Assembly (NCBI GenBank): GCA_948146395.1
Contig: OX411543.1
Coordinates: 19,927,459 to 19,991,458 of the forward strand
Origin: Fragum whitleyi
Lineage: Eukaryota; Mollusca; Bivalvia; Cardiida; Cardiidae
Direction of reading: 5' to 3'
Length of the DNA: 64,000 nucleotides
Below, one piece after another: positions 26,001 to 31,279 of this stretch (position 1 is the stretch's first letter; every line of letters starts with the position of its first letter). The position numbers and the translations under genes are program-made. The notes under the pieces are model-generated. The model had not been told where the DNA came from. It made no database searches and saw nothing but the letters and a program-made list of their open reading frames with translations.

Positions 26001-29000
26001 TGCGCTCCGCTAATGCTCCGCTTAGGTTATATCGCGTAAATTGTCAGAAATGAACTATAAATATTACTTATTCGAAAGGCACATTAGTATATTCTATTTT
26101 CTTTATCTCGTAAAGTTTCTAGATGATATCTAATGCCAAAATTATTCTTGAAAAATTTACAGTTCAGTAAATCTTGGTTTAAGCGACTACTAACGGGATC
26201 ACAGAAAAGTTCATATTGTTCTTAGAAAGTGAAGTTACCGCTAAAATGCAACTACGAGGCGTTTTCTGTAGAAAAGCAATCATGTCTAGTTTTAAAAATT
26301 GCATCTGAACCAAGTTTATTATTCTTTTACCAACATCTTCGACGTGGTTTGGAAAGGAACACCCTAAGACCGGTAAATAATTGTCAATAAATACCCACTG
26401 CCACTCAGCGGCAATTACTCTATTGAGTTCGTGATAACCAGACGGTGTCCGATACAACCGGTTCTATGGTGTGAATATCATACAATTATTCTTCAGGGAA
26501 AGATTAAAACATTTGAAAAAAATCTTGTTTCGCGAGCGTTTCTACATATCTTGAAAGCTATATTATTTATCTTACAGCCTGTTTCCTGCACCCAGCATTA
26601 ATCACAGTTTCTCCTCCTCTGTCAAATACTTCCTCCACATAACATACCTATACAAAACAAAATATTTGTCAATTAATCTTCATTTTAATATGACCTACGT
26701 CGCGGGAGTGAAATAACCCAGTTGAATATTTTTGATACTACATGGGTGTTATTACACTAGTGGAATGCCTATGCAAATGAGCTCAGGACGAATAGAAACG
26801 CTATATTGTAACCGCAAAAATGACGTCATAATCTTTGTATTGTGACATCAATTTTAAACGGCGTTTCAAGTTTCGCGGAAAAATGAAAAGTTGAATTTCA
26901 ACAATTTTGACGATTTTTCGCAAAAATCAGGTTATGTTTTTAATAGAATAAAAAATATGTGCTCATAAAATGAAATACAGGATCTATTAATCTCTTCATC
27001 TAAAACAGATAAAAACTCGACAGAGCCTTGTTTTTATCTGTTTACAGAGGATTAGTTTAATAAATTCGGTATTCCATGACCACTCATTCAATATCCTCTA
27101 TTTCAATGTTTTTAAAAATATCTACATGCTACATTTATGGTGATAAATCGTCAATTCTGTATAAACAGATTTGATACTTGACTTAATGACGTATTTATAT
27201 ACTTAAGCACAATCTCTCAATTATGTAAATATTCTTTAGTGAAAATTAAAGTAAGTAATGGTACCTTCTTCAGTTGCAATTAAAATATCAGGCGGAATAC
27301 CGAAATGTACCAAAACTAATTTCAAAGCTACATGTACTAGAAAGTGTGTATCTTTATTTATTTATGTATTCATTAAGGGTCATTTATAACTTTTCTTTGA
27401 ACAGTAAATTTTAAAAAAAAAAAGAAAAAGAAAATACCTCGTCATCATGGGAACAAACTTCAATCTCATTACAATCTAACAGACTGAGTCTACCAGAACA
27501 TGAAATGCATTTTAGACCTTTGGGAAGTACGTCTGAAACAAAGGGGAACAATGTGATATCGGAGATTATCCAAACAGGCAATATAACGTATTCACTGTTA
27601 GATTTAAATTTTCTTAAAAATCTGATTTTTTTCAAGGCAACCTTTATTCAGTCATGGACTGATAGATATTCATGTTCATAAAGTGTCGAATTTAACAAAC
27701 TCGCCATCCTAAACAGAGACATTTGACAAAACGGCATTTGGGGCCTTGCTGTTTGTAGATTCGTTGTTAGATAAAATCGGGATTTCATATACACGTCTAC
27801 GAGAAAAGAATAGGTCTTTACATTAAAAATGGAAGACAACTTAGATAGCTCTTGACACGTAAAGATAAGATTTTCATAAAAACTTAGCGTAGGAAATGTC
27901 ATTGAAAACGACATACATTAAACGTAAGCAAATCCTTAGGGTAAATAAAATGCCAGCTACATTTATATTGTTGCTTAAAAGTCCAGTTTCTGTATCTTCA
28001 TTGAACCAAATCTCTGGGTTTACTTATTGCCTTTGCTGTGTTCATGATAGAAAAACGGTGCAAACTGTTTGCCAGTTATACCCCGCTTTGCACTTGCGTG
28101 CAAAGCGTGCTATGATTGGCAAACAGTTTGCACCGTGGGTTTTTTTAAACCTGAACATAGTTCTGTATCCCTTACTTGGGACAACGGAAAAAAAATCAAA
28201 TTGGTCAAATATTGTAAAATTATTGGAGAACTGAGTCTAACAACGTTGATCACGGAATATATTACTCTGGTCATATTATTGCAGTTATGGATCTTTCTTT
28301 TGGAGATGAAGTTTGGACAGAAGCCGATTGGCCAACAGACACGGGATACTTCGGTCAAAATGAGACACGATATTGTGGTATTTCTTGTATTCTTTATAGA
28401 ATATATTGAAAGAAAGATAAAGTGTGAGACTGAAAATTAAGTATCCCCGCCCCCCTCACCCGCAACCGAAAAGAAATAAATCAGATATCAGCATCCGTAA
28501 GACCGATGATAATTAACCCCTTTTCTTATATGAATAAGGGGGCCGTAAGTATCCTATAACCCCTTTACTTGAGCCTCCCCGACCACCTAACCATCATATA
28601 AAGAAGGGGTGCCTGTCATCCATGAATTATGTGAATTAAAAGATTTTCTTCTTTGTGTCTGTGTAAAATGGCATGATCCCAGAAAAGCCTAAAAGCACCA
28701 AATTAACAATCTTTGTAGAGGTCGCATGGATATTTAACATTTGGAACTGTAATCAATGTATCTTCTTGTTTAAGAGAAAATTTTGAATAAAAAATTTTCT
28801 TCTCCTTATCTGTTTACAAGTGACAGTATCGGGAGAGAGCACAACGATACGGGTATTGGGTGAAGAAAAAATTAATTCTTAAAAGGTGGCATAATTCTTC
28901 CAAAGTTGTACCCCTATCAAACAAACTAATGAAACCATATCTTTAGCATTCATGATTTTAGTGTTAATTTTTCTAACCAGGCACATGGGCTTTTATTTCA

Positions 29001-30938
29001 AACATTAAGTTATCATTGACTCTTTACTATACTGTTTCTCATTTTTGGTTCTCTGGAGAAAAACAAATGTGGTATATCAATGCAGAGGAATTATAAAGTA
29101 AATTGTAATAATCGATTAACTCTTTCTTTCCTTACATTAACTCTAATCTGATTTGAGCTTTTTGTCGTTTTAGAGACTTTATATAGTAGCCTTCAATTCT
29201 GGATAGTTAAAAATGGATAATTTAGGGGGGAGGGGGTCTGTTGAATTGTTTTGTTTTCTACTGGGGGAAAGCAATATTGTTTAAAAGAACTTACCGCTAG
29301 ATTTGATAAGTTGGATAATACCGATAAGGAAAATGATGTCTGTAAGATAAAAACATAATATACAGGAAAGGCAGGAAATCGACCTTGATCCGTTTGTACA
29401 GGAAGACGAATGTTGAAAAAACATTTCGCCTGTATAGAAATATAGGGTTAAACATTTCACATTTTGAAAAAACTCCTGGAACGAAACGTGCTATTCTTTA
29501 ATTTAATATCATTTTCAATATTAATTCTTCTCAAACGATGTCTATGTTATAGTTAGTAACATCGTGAAATTGACATTCGTCTCAATAAAAAAAATACACT
29601 CAGTGCTCCATTCATTCATTCAAAACACTCACTCCTACCACCCCAAAAAGCTCAAAACAGATAAAATCAACCTCTACATACAACATAATGTTGCATACCG
29701 ATAAGGCATATCGCGCGGGGTAAAAGACTGTCGCTAAAACTACCAGTCTTTGGTAACGCAATCTTGTCGGGTTAGCGACGCGTCATTACCGCTTCTGTCA
29801 TTACCTTTCTTTGTCGGATGTAGATTGCGAGAAAACTTTGATTGGTCTATTGAAACAAACGAAATTCAAATCAGGGAATTATTCGTAAGATCAAACGTAA
29901 TCTATACAGCTCTGAACGATAAAATTTCGAAATATCTCTTTCTAAAAGTCTTAAAATAGGTCTACGGGTATTTTATCCGAAGTGAAAATAGACGCTACCG
30001 AAAAACATTTACAGAAGGTCAATCGACTATCCTCGTTTATAAATTGACTTGAAAACTTGTCCAAATGTACGCTACCCTCAGATTCTATATCGATAGAGTG
30101 AGACAGACTCGTCAATCAAGTTTATAAACGGCATTTTTGGAACACGGGGAAATACAAATGACGTCATATAAAGTGTCTGCAACAACATGTCTGACGAGGG
30201 ATTTGAAATGACGAGATGTTCTTGTCTTCTGTTATTCGGATAATTCTGCGTAATTCTAAATTATTTTAGAACATTTATTTGCATTCTACCTAGACGTTCG
30301 TTGGCCATTAAAAAAACGAAGTAATCTATACTATCCAGGGCATAACTCTAGCTCCATTTTAGCATACATGCCCCTTTTTTACTTAGACTTTTATCCACTA
30401 TACAGAACCCAACAGCTAAGCGTAAGAAGCCGTAGATGTTGCTCTTGTTTGACGTCACTATATGTATGCAATGTCTGCGTGTTTGCGTTCACAGCTTGCT
30501 GCGCTTATCAGCATATGTTGCTTCGCCTATCACGTTAGGGCGCCATTATTTGATTAAAAAATATTCATTGTATAATTTAAATAAACGCCTTTTAACAATA
30601 TTAAATTGGAGCATTTTGCATGGTCGAAAAGATATGAGCCGTTGTGTGAGATTTCCAACAATTTCAAATATGCGCAAAGCAAAGATTCTGACCAGTTTTT
30701 GCATCCGCACGGTCTAACCAGAGTCTTCAAGATGCGCTTATTATATAGATATGGTCTCAAGGTATCTATATTCAATCAGGTAACTTTATATTGACAGTTT
30801 GTGGCTGTCAACGCCTCTCAATATTTGCACTTTACGAACATTTCAAATTGTTGAAAATGTTACGCACAGGCTCATATAGTCTTCAATTAGAAGTAGACAA
30901 ATCAACTCACTGAACAGACGTCCCCTCATAAAAGTCAT
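626..30938 (-). CDS. Secreted multidomain protein: signal peptide, two LU (Ly6/uPAR) domains, at least six ShK-type domains with Thr-rich linkers (20-21 exons)
   Basis: Spliced by eye on the minus strand from ATG at 30938. Exons: 30911-30938, 29295-29339, 27438-27532, 26576-26647, 23288-23435, 21686-21783, 19689-19769, 16670-16799, 12898-12927, 11573-11686, 10869-10985, 9835-9876, 9231-9347, 7286-7375, 5492-5605, 3936-4016, 2931-3047, 2556-2621, 1552-1611, 792-908, perhaps 626-654. All junctions are GT..AG and the frame stays open for 587 codons. Residues 1-24 form a signal peptide; about 31-135 are LU1 and 131-232 LU2. ShK domains lie at about 244-280, 282-319, 335-372, 404-440, 469-506 and 550-587. 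With no membrane segment after the signal, a secreted extracellular protein is likely. LU domains are three-finger disulfide folds and ShK domains are small six-cysteine modules often found in multidomain extracellular proteins; ligand unknown. The ShK loops lack the Lys-Tyr dyad of channel-blocking members, so a toxin role is not supported. It could be two genes, but phases join throughout. Confidence 0.75.
792..908 (-). CDS. Exon 20: ShK-type domain 6
   Basis: The 117 bp phase 1-1 exon holds PCEDVNTQC, SGDYIPWSEIN and NCRKFCNLC. Acceptor TTCACCTAG, donor GTAAGCTT. Further exons may lie beyond the left edge. Confidence 0.85.
1100..1140. repeat. Hairpin, 17-bp arms
   Basis: AAAAGAAGAAATTGCTT is followed by its inverse AAGCAATTTCTTCTTTT around a short loop. 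Intronic; function unknown. Confidence 0.7.
1552..1611 (-). CDS. Exon 19: Thr-rich linker
   Basis: The 60 bp phase 1-1 exon encodes NATAEATTTQINSLKHTSE between acceptor TTGCTTCAG and donor GTTAGTTT. Two linker exons in a row (18 and 19) suggest that a ShK exon once between them was lost, or that they are used alternatively. Confidence 0.65.
2062..2427 (+). mobile_element. Repeat family B, copy 1 (non-autonomous DNA element)
   Basis: About 370-410 bp unit starting AATATGACC.ACGTCGC and ending CATTCAAT.TCCTCTAT, with an internal hairpin built on TCTGTTTATAGATGA and its inverse. Other copies: 26687-27102, 62587-63000 and, reversed, 18691-19395. No ORF. Confidence 0.75.
2556..2621 (-). CDS. Exon 18: Thr-rich linker
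   Basis: The 66 bp phase 1-1 exon encodes KDSTDTTTIQTNVTSP... between acceptor TCGTTTCAG and donor GTTCGTTT. It contains one N-glycosylation sequon (NVT). Confidence 0.65.
2931..3047 (-). CDS. Exon 17: ShK-type domain 5
   Basis: The 117 bp phase 1-1 exon holds SCTDVNSKC, SGDYVPWSEIN and NCRKFCKFC. Acceptor CTATTTTAG, donor GTACGTCA. Pairs most closely with ShK 6. Confidence 0.85.
3055..3115 (-). repeat. Repeat family B, terminal fragment
   Basis: GAGGATAT..GGTGGTCAT..ACCGAATTTATTAAACGA matches the 3' end of family B in reverse. It sits directly behind ShK exon 17. Confidence 0.5.
3549..3921. mobile_element. MITE family A, truncated
   Basis: It begins TA-CAGTTAAATACATCGTG and includes the central inverted AATATCGCTAATTTTGTTC / GAACAAAATT pair. 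The far end is missing just before linker exon 16. Confidence 0.75.
3936..4016 (-). CDS. Exon 16: linker
   Basis: The 81 bp phase 1-1 exon encodes a Ser/Thr-containing linker (SAQTTVSSTKGPEKHL...). Donor GTAAGAAT; acceptor CATTAAAAG is weak, so the 5' edge is uncertain. A truncated MITE abuts the donor side within about 15 bp. Confidence 0.55.
4017..5491. other. Intron, nothing recognised
   Basis: AT-rich intron between exons 16 and 15. No domain-like frame, repeat family or RNA gene was recognised. Confidence 0.5.
5492..5605 (-). CDS. Exon 15: ShK-type domain 4
   Basis: The 114 bp phase 1-1 exon holds ECEDVIDNC, HGDYIPWAQIN and NCRKFCNFC. Acceptor TTACAACAG, donor GTAAGTATG (strong). Confidence 0.87.
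6473..7145 (+). mobile_element. Tandem-unit bivalve element, CAAGAGGACCATGATGG family
   Basis: It starts AAACAAGAGGACCATGATGG then TCCTATATCGCTCACC, contains units with GGCCCATTTTCCCGTGA-like text, and ends in an ACGG-type remnant near 7055-7085. Relatives occur at 58488-59462 and 63047-64000. Probably a non-autonomous Helentron-like element, by resemblance only. Confidence 0.6.
7286..7375 (-). CDS. Exon 14: mucin-like Thr-rich linker
   Basis: A 90 bp phase 1-1 exon encodes a 30-residue tract dominated by Thr (PATTTTTTTAMTTTSV...). Acceptor ATCTACAG, donor GTGTGTTT. The ACG/ACA repeats suggest growth by slippage; probable O-glycosylated spacer. Confidence 0.7.
7573..8008. mobile_element. MITE family A, copy
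   Basis: TA-CAGTTAACAACATGGTGAA at the left and TTTCACGATGTTTTTACTG at the right, with the GAATGATTTTGG and TGAGTGTTTGGAATGAATGA blocks of the family. The 1 kb palindrome begins about 20 bp after it. Confidence 0.75.
8030..9045. mobile_element. About 1 kb CpG-rich palindromic element flanked by TTAA
   Basis: The left arm from 8030 and the right arm ending at 9045 are near-identical inverted copies of about 500 bp; the centre lies near 8540-8555. TTAA is present at both edges (8030-8033 and 9042-9045). The arms are packed with words such as CCGTACGG, CGTGCGAT and CCGTGCGG. All reading frames inside are palindrome shadows; no transposase is encoded. It sits in the intron between exons 14 and 13. 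Confidence 0.9.
9231..9347 (-). CDS. Exon 13: ShK-type domain 3
   Basis: The 117 bp phase 1-1 exon holds LCEDVIDNC, HGDYIPWAEIN and NCRKFCNFC. Acceptor TTTATTAG, donor GTATACCA. Closely similar to ShK 4. Confidence 0.85.
9390..9470. repeat. Imperfect palindrome with CGCTTTGCAC core
   Basis: CCCGCTTTGCACGTG and CGTGCAAAGCGAGG form the stem centre, with longer diverged arms. The same core occurs at 28055-28136. Confidence 0.6.
9835..9876 (-). CDS. Exon 12: Thr-rich linker
   Basis: The 42 bp phase 1-1 exon encodes PATTTTLLTTTKQ between acceptor ATTTTACAG and donor GTTATCAG. Thr-rich, so a probable O-glycosylated spacer. Confidence 0.65.
10076..10135. repeat. Palindromic mini-element
   Basis: GGTTACCAAA..CTCGTAACTCCAGCTT is followed by AAGCTGAAGTAACGAG..TTTGGTAACC. 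The core resembles 24642-24684. Confidence 0.7.
10440..10790. mobile_element. MITE family A, decayed copy
   Basis: Diverged blocks GAGAAATTGAGAAAGTTGAA, GGGTTTTGAGCGGTTTTGAG and GAGTGAGTGGTAGGAA match the family order, with poor ends. It lies next to ShK exon 11. Confidence 0.4.
10869..10985 (-). CDS. Exon 11: ShK-type domain 2
   Basis: A 117 bp phase 1-1 exon with EPCEDAIAEC, GEYIPWAMIN and NCKKFCNLC. It follows ShK 1 with no linker exon detected between them. Donor GTAAGTAT. It is the most diverged copy (GEY instead of GDY). Confidence 0.85.
11113..11176. repeat. Repeat family D, central palindrome only
   Basis: GACCGAGGTTTCCTGATGA followed by TAAGGAAACCTCGATTAAC matches the centre of the TTAA palindromes at 40400 and 43430. 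Confidence 0.65.
11573..11686 (-). CDS. Exon 10: ShK-type domain 1
   Basis: The 114 bp phase 1-1 exon encodes one six-cysteine unit with spacing C-x6-C-x8-C-x11-C-x3-C-x2-C. Key stretches are VCEDKIDNC, HGDYIPWAKLN and NCNKFCKFC. Acceptor TGGAACAG, donor GTAAGAAA. Confidence 0.85.
12177..12422 (+). CDS. Unrecognised exon-like reading frame (hypothetical)
   Basis: AAGATGGCGGAAGATTG gives a good start context resembling the promoter-proximal ATGGCGG motif of many first exons. The frame encodes MAEDCKSSMSFGTSLGHFG and onwards for 81 residues. A usable donor GTAAGAAA follows CAAACAGT at about 12310, after some 45 codons. The last third overlaps a hairpin. No domain recognised. It lies antisense in the intron between exons 10 and 9 of the LU/ShK gene. 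It could be a captured first exon or chance. Confidence 0.2.
   Translation: MAEDCKSSMSFGTSLGHFGKLQHTSDVCKADGYVTKSCILLGANSVRKISTVDLYLLQKITAEKSTNHSQKVRFFSRYLRI
12353..12410. repeat. Hairpin
   Basis: AACGGCTGAAAAATC and GATTTTTCAGCCGTT are inverted around a loop of about 25 bp. Confidence 0.7.
12898..12927 (-). CDS. Exon 9: 10-residue linker
   Basis: The acceptor TCTGTTTCAG and donor GTAAATAAAG bound 30 bp, phase 1-1, encoding ITSSRPAIQ. It connects LU2 to the ShK series. Short size makes it less certain than the domain exons. Confidence 0.55.
13140..13369. mobile_element. Repeat family C, copy
   Basis: Ends ATGAGCCTGTG and CACGCACAGGCTCAT form terminal inverted repeats. The interior has TCTACAGATACTTTATTACC and a palindrome around TGGCCAG. 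Related copies: 17930-18169, 30632-30878, 54496-54741. Confidence 0.7.
13862..13973. mobile_element. Small inverted-repeat element
   Basis: TTTATAGTCCACCAAA at one end and TTTGGTGGACTGTATAA at the other, about 110 bp, no ORF. Confidence 0.55.
14387..14496. repeat. Palindrome with about 45-bp arms
   Basis: GTTAAACGCTAATAATTGAA..TTTAAACAGCC is matched by GGCTGTTTAAATCG..TAATAGCGTTTAAC. TAGACCACGCTT at 14500 and its inverse AAGCGTGGTCTA near 14863 suggest that it is one end of a larger element of about 490 bp. Confidence 0.75.
14881..14969. repeat. Palindrome
   Basis: TAGACAATCTCGTGCCACGG..ATAGACAC and GTGTCTATT..CCACGGCACTCGTTGTCTA are inverted around a short loop. Confidence 0.8.
15598..15662. 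repeat. Repeat family C, central palindrome
   Basis: AGACTCTGGTCAGCCT..GCATCCGC..AGGCTGACCAGAGTCT. Centre of family C without its ends. Confidence 0.6.
15810..15868. repeat. GAGGGGTC palindrome, copy 1
   Basis: GAGGGGTCAGCGCAGCGCTA..TAGTGTTGCACAGACCCCTC. Same design as 61471-61545. Confidence 0.75.
16241..16272. repeat. Short palindrome around GTGACGGGTC
   Basis: GTGACGGGTCGCATAATTAT and GTGACCCGTCAC face each other. GTGACCCGTCAC recurs near 54445. Confidence 0.6.
16356..16397. repeat. T-run followed by G-run
   Basis: About 20 T are followed by about 20 G. The exact length may be a sequencing or assembly uncertainty. Confidence 0.7.
16670..16799 (-). CDS. Exon 8: LU domain 2, C-terminal segment
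   Basis: The 130 bp exon, phase 0 to 1, starts VCDLLEQ and contains SDCCKSHMCN, the LU terminal signature. Donor GTAAGCAC. LU2 has exactly ten cysteines, the canonical count. A basic Gln/Arg stretch (QQQRTAGRRKR) sits in the third finger. The pyrimidine tract and branch-point-like TTAAC of its acceptor lie in the end of a MITE (see findings). Confidence 0.75.
16806..17238. mobile_element. MITE family A, full copy beside LU2 exon 8
   Basis: TA-CAGTTAAAAACAACGTAAA at the left and CACAATGTTGTTAACTG-TA at the right, 433 bp, flanked by TA as in Tc1/mariner-type insertions. A central palindrome of GCTAATTTTGTTCATC / GAACAAAATTAGC is present. The left end lies 6 bp from the exon 8 acceptor. Confidence 0.85.
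17421..17660 (+). mobile_element. SINE family V copy (decayed head)
   Basis: GGTGGCAATTATCCTTTCC, CCACCAATGGG, GATAATCGTA, GTTGAAAGTGGTGTT and a CAAACAAAC tail match the copy at 22086. Head (tRNA-like part) is poorly kept. Confidence 0.6.
17930..18169. mobile_element. Repeat family C, copy
   Basis: GAGCCTGTGCCTGACATTTCC opens and ATCTCACGCACAGGCTCAA closes the unit; the middle has the AGACTCTG..CAGAGCCT palindrome. Confidence 0.7.
18691..19395 (-). mobile_element. Repeat family B, reversed copy split by a SINE
   Basis: Reads ATAGAGGATATTGAATGAG at one end and TCTACCGCGACGAAGG at the other. The 276-bp SINE at 18755-19030 interrupts its internal hairpin exactly between two copies of ATCTATAAAC. 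Confidence 0.8.
18755..19030 (+). mobile_element. tRNA-derived SINE with poly(A) and target-site duplication
   Basis: The head has an A-box-like TGGCCGAGTGGTTAGCGCG and a B-box GGTTCGAGCC as in Leu/Ser-type tRNAs. The body follows and ends in about 20 A. ATCTATAAAC flanks it at 18745-18754 and 19031-19040, a clean target-site duplication, so insertion is recent. Not a functional tRNA: no CCA-stem pairing partner is retained downstream. Confidence 0.88.
19500..19660. repeat. Short tandem duplication, about 68-bp unit
   Basis: GATCGTTTGT.AGCGATATTG followed by CATGATTTACAATGATTG occurs twice, at about 19530 and 19598. Confidence 0.6.
19689..19769 (-). CDS. Exon 7: LU domain 2, middle segment
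   Basis: The 81 bp phase 0-0 exon has acceptor CTTTTCAG and donor GTATATTA. It starts YCYTSLKV and ends DTGCMKQK, aligning with VCY..AGCRKQ of exon 4. A tandem ATCG-type run within it (GATACGATAC) is coding. Confidence 0.75.
19770..21285. other. Intron, nothing recognised
   Basis: AT-rich intron between exons 7 and 6 with a ten-C run near 20751. No coding or repeat family recognised. Confidence 0.45.
21290..21545 (-). repeat. Repeat family B, decayed copy
   Basis: GCTCATTTGCATATTTATTC, GTAATACCAGCCGTGTTAT and TTTCACTCCCACG follow the reversed order of family B. Confidence 0.5.
21686..21783 (-). CDS. Exon 6: LU domain 2, first segment
   Basis: The 98 bp exon has acceptor CTTTCAAG and donor GTAAGTCA, phase 1 to 0, exactly like exon 3. 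It encodes RRCVVCDLIDHPKHC and KTCEPGE, matching the first cysteines of an LU domain. Confidence 0.8.
22086..22318 (+). mobile_element. SINE family V copy
   Basis: B-box-like GTGGGTTCGATCCCCGG opens the part preserved, then CACCAATGGGTAGATAATCG, GAAATACCAGGAATCCATTG, GTTGAAAGCGTCGTTTAACC and a CAAACAAACAAA tail. Confidence 0.75.
22639..22683. repeat. Perfect palindrome, 21-bp arms
   Basis: GACTGTTTTAAGTATCTAAA..GAA..TTTAGATACTTAAAACAGTC, with a 3-base loop and no mismatch. Confidence 0.9.
22913..23098. repeat. (TTA)n microsatellite, about 185 bp
   Basis: Almost uninterrupted ATT/TTA triplets with two TTG variants. It lies in the intron immediately after LU1 exon 5. The poly-Leu and poly-Ile frames across it are artefacts. 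Confidence 0.97.
23288..23435 (-). CDS. Exon 5: LU domain 1, C-terminal segment
   Basis: The 148 bp exon starts VCDSKGC and contains CCDTELCN, the CC-x4-CN signature that ends LU/three-finger domains. Donor GTAAGTTT, phase 0 to 1. LU1 has more cysteines than the usual ten (also in KGC, ICHHCC and MYGC), suggesting an extra disulfide. Confidence 0.85.
23436..24640. other. Intron, nothing recognised
   Basis: Intron between exons 5 and 4, AT-rich, without recognisable domains or repeat families. Confidence 0.45.
24642..24684. repeat. Palindrome around AGCTT.ATTCAAGCT
   Basis: AACATCGGAGCTACAGCTT and CAAGCTGTAGTTACGATGTT face each other. Core shared with 10076-10135. Confidence 0.7.
25437..25640 (-). 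mobile_element. SINE family V, reverse copy with tRNA-like head
   Basis: On the minus strand it reads CGCAGTTGGTAGCGCGG (A-box-like) and GGATTCGATTC (B-box-like), then the CCACCAATGGG body block. Confidence 0.65.
25966..26060. repeat. Palindrome, about 38-bp arms
   Basis: TATAGTTCATTTCTGACAAT..TACGCG is matched by CGCGTA..ATTGTCAGAAATGAACTATA. Confidence 0.85.
26179..26457 (-). pseudogene. Possible animal haem-peroxidase fragment
   Basis: An open frame of 92 codons without a genuine ATG at its start (TTG at 26457, stop just upstream). It contains ELNRVIAAEWQWVF and NYLPVLG, which resemble the helix of animal haem peroxidases where a Tyr/Glu-x-Arg-x-Ile-x-x-Ala-x-x-Gln pattern precedes Tyr-Leu-Pro-x-x-Leu-Gly. 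The rest is not recognisable. No heme-ligand motif is seen. Same strand as, and inside an intron of, the LU/ShK gene. Probably a relic; family assignment is inference from a short stretch. Confidence 0.35.
26576..26647 (-). CDS. Exon 4: LU domain 1, middle segment
   Basis: A 72 bp phase 0-0 exon starts with VCYVEEVFDRGG and ends NAGCRKQA, with donor GTAAGATA. It holds the fifth and sixth cysteines of the LU fold. A repeat-B copy begins only about 40 bp upstream in the adjoining intron. Confidence 0.8.
26687..27102 (+). mobile_element. Repeat family B, copy
   Basis: AATATGACCTACGTCGCGGG at the left; CATTCAATATCCTCTAT at the right; contains GTGTTATTACACTAGTGG and TTTCGCGGAAAAATGAAA. Begins 40 bp from exon 4. 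Confidence 0.8.
27438..27532 (-). CDS. Exon 3: LU domain 1, first segment
   Basis: The 95 bp exon has acceptor TTTGTTTCAG and donor GTATTTTC, phase 1 to 0. It encodes LKCISC at the start of the domain, then single cysteines in LDC and EVC: the opening C-x2-C...C...C pattern of Ly6/uPAR domains. Confidence 0.8.
28055..28136. repeat. Palindrome, about 35-bp arms
   Basis: ACGGTGCAAACTGTTTGCCA and TGGCAAACAGTTTGCACCGT at the ends; core CGCTTTGCAC..GTGCAAAGCG. It may have inserted into the C1q relic that follows. Confidence 0.85.
28218..28409 (+). pseudogene. C1q-domain C-terminal fragment
   Basis: One open frame of 63 codons ends in TGA at 28407. It contains YYSGHIIAVMDLSFGDEVW and then RYCGISCILY. 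The pattern hydrophobic-Leu-x-x-Gly-Asp-x-Val-Trp followed by a final Ser-Gly/Cys-x-Leu strand is typical of the end of the C1q (gC1q) fold, which is greatly expanded in bivalves. The upstream half of the domain is not in frame: a stop precedes at about 28215 and a palindrome sits at 28055-28136. It lies on the strand opposite to, and inside an intron of, the LU/ShK gene. A spliced last exon of a real gene is possible, but no good acceptor was found. Confidence 0.5.
28440..29294. other. Intron, nothing recognised
   Basis: AT-rich intron sequence between exons 3 and 2. No domain, RNA or repeat family was recognised. Confidence 0.45.
29295..29339 (-). CDS. Exon 2: hydrophobic core of signal peptide
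   Basis: The acceptor TTATCTTACAG and donor GTAAGTTC bound 45 bp, phase 1-1. The product IIFLIGIIQLIKSS is a typical hydrophobic core with a small-residue end (cleavage probably near Ser23-Ser24). Confidence 0.75.
29550..29661. mobile_element. MITE family A, half copy
   Basis: TAGTTAGTAACATCGTGAAA, then CAGTGCTCCATTCATTCATT; the rest is absent. Confidence 0.65.
30632..30878. mobile_element. Repeat family C, copy
   Basis: ATGAGCCGTTGTGTGAGATT at the left and AATGTTACGCACAGGCTCAT at the right. It ends about 30 bp from coding exon 1 of the LU/ShK gene. Confidence 0.7.
30911..30938 (-). CDS. Exon 1: start codon and N-terminus of signal peptide
   Basis: ATG at 30938 opens MTFMRGRLF and the exon ends at GTGAGTTG with one base left over (phase 1). 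Joined to the next exon it gives a basic start followed by a hydrophobic run, as in a signal peptide. The start was chosen because phase and signal-peptide logic both fit; a second Met at residue 4 is possible. Confidence 0.6.
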
Positions 30939-31134
30939 GTTGATTTTCACATATTTTAAGCTCTATCCATACTAAACAAATATTGTAGTCCGAATTGTTT
31001 TAAAATTTCAAATGTCCCTGATAAGAAAGTGATCTTTCCTTTTAACACCTTGCGTACAGTTCTAACAGTCCAAAGTAAACATATAGGTAGGTATTATGTA
31101 CAGGTAATATATTCTCCAGACATTGTTGTAGGTT

Positions 31135-31270
31135 AAGTTCTGTTGCTCCGACCAATTGGTGAAAAATCGTAAACCTAAGAGATTAGAAGAAGGCATGGTA
31201 AGGATGTATGCAAATAATAGTTTTGGTGAGAGCAATACCCGAAATCTATGTTTAGGTGCTCCAGGCAAAA
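31135..31270 (+). repeat. SINE family V, decayed fragment
   Basis: CCAATTGGTGAAAAATCGTA, AAGGATGTATGCAAATAATA and GTTTAGGTGCTCC follow the family order. Confidence 0.45.
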
Positions 31271-31279
31271 GGCGATTGT

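Noticed and set aside
28069..28440. 123-codon plus-strand frame
   Set aside because: It starts in a palindrome and is out of frame with the C1q-like text; the adjacent frame (28218-28409) carries the recognisable pattern.
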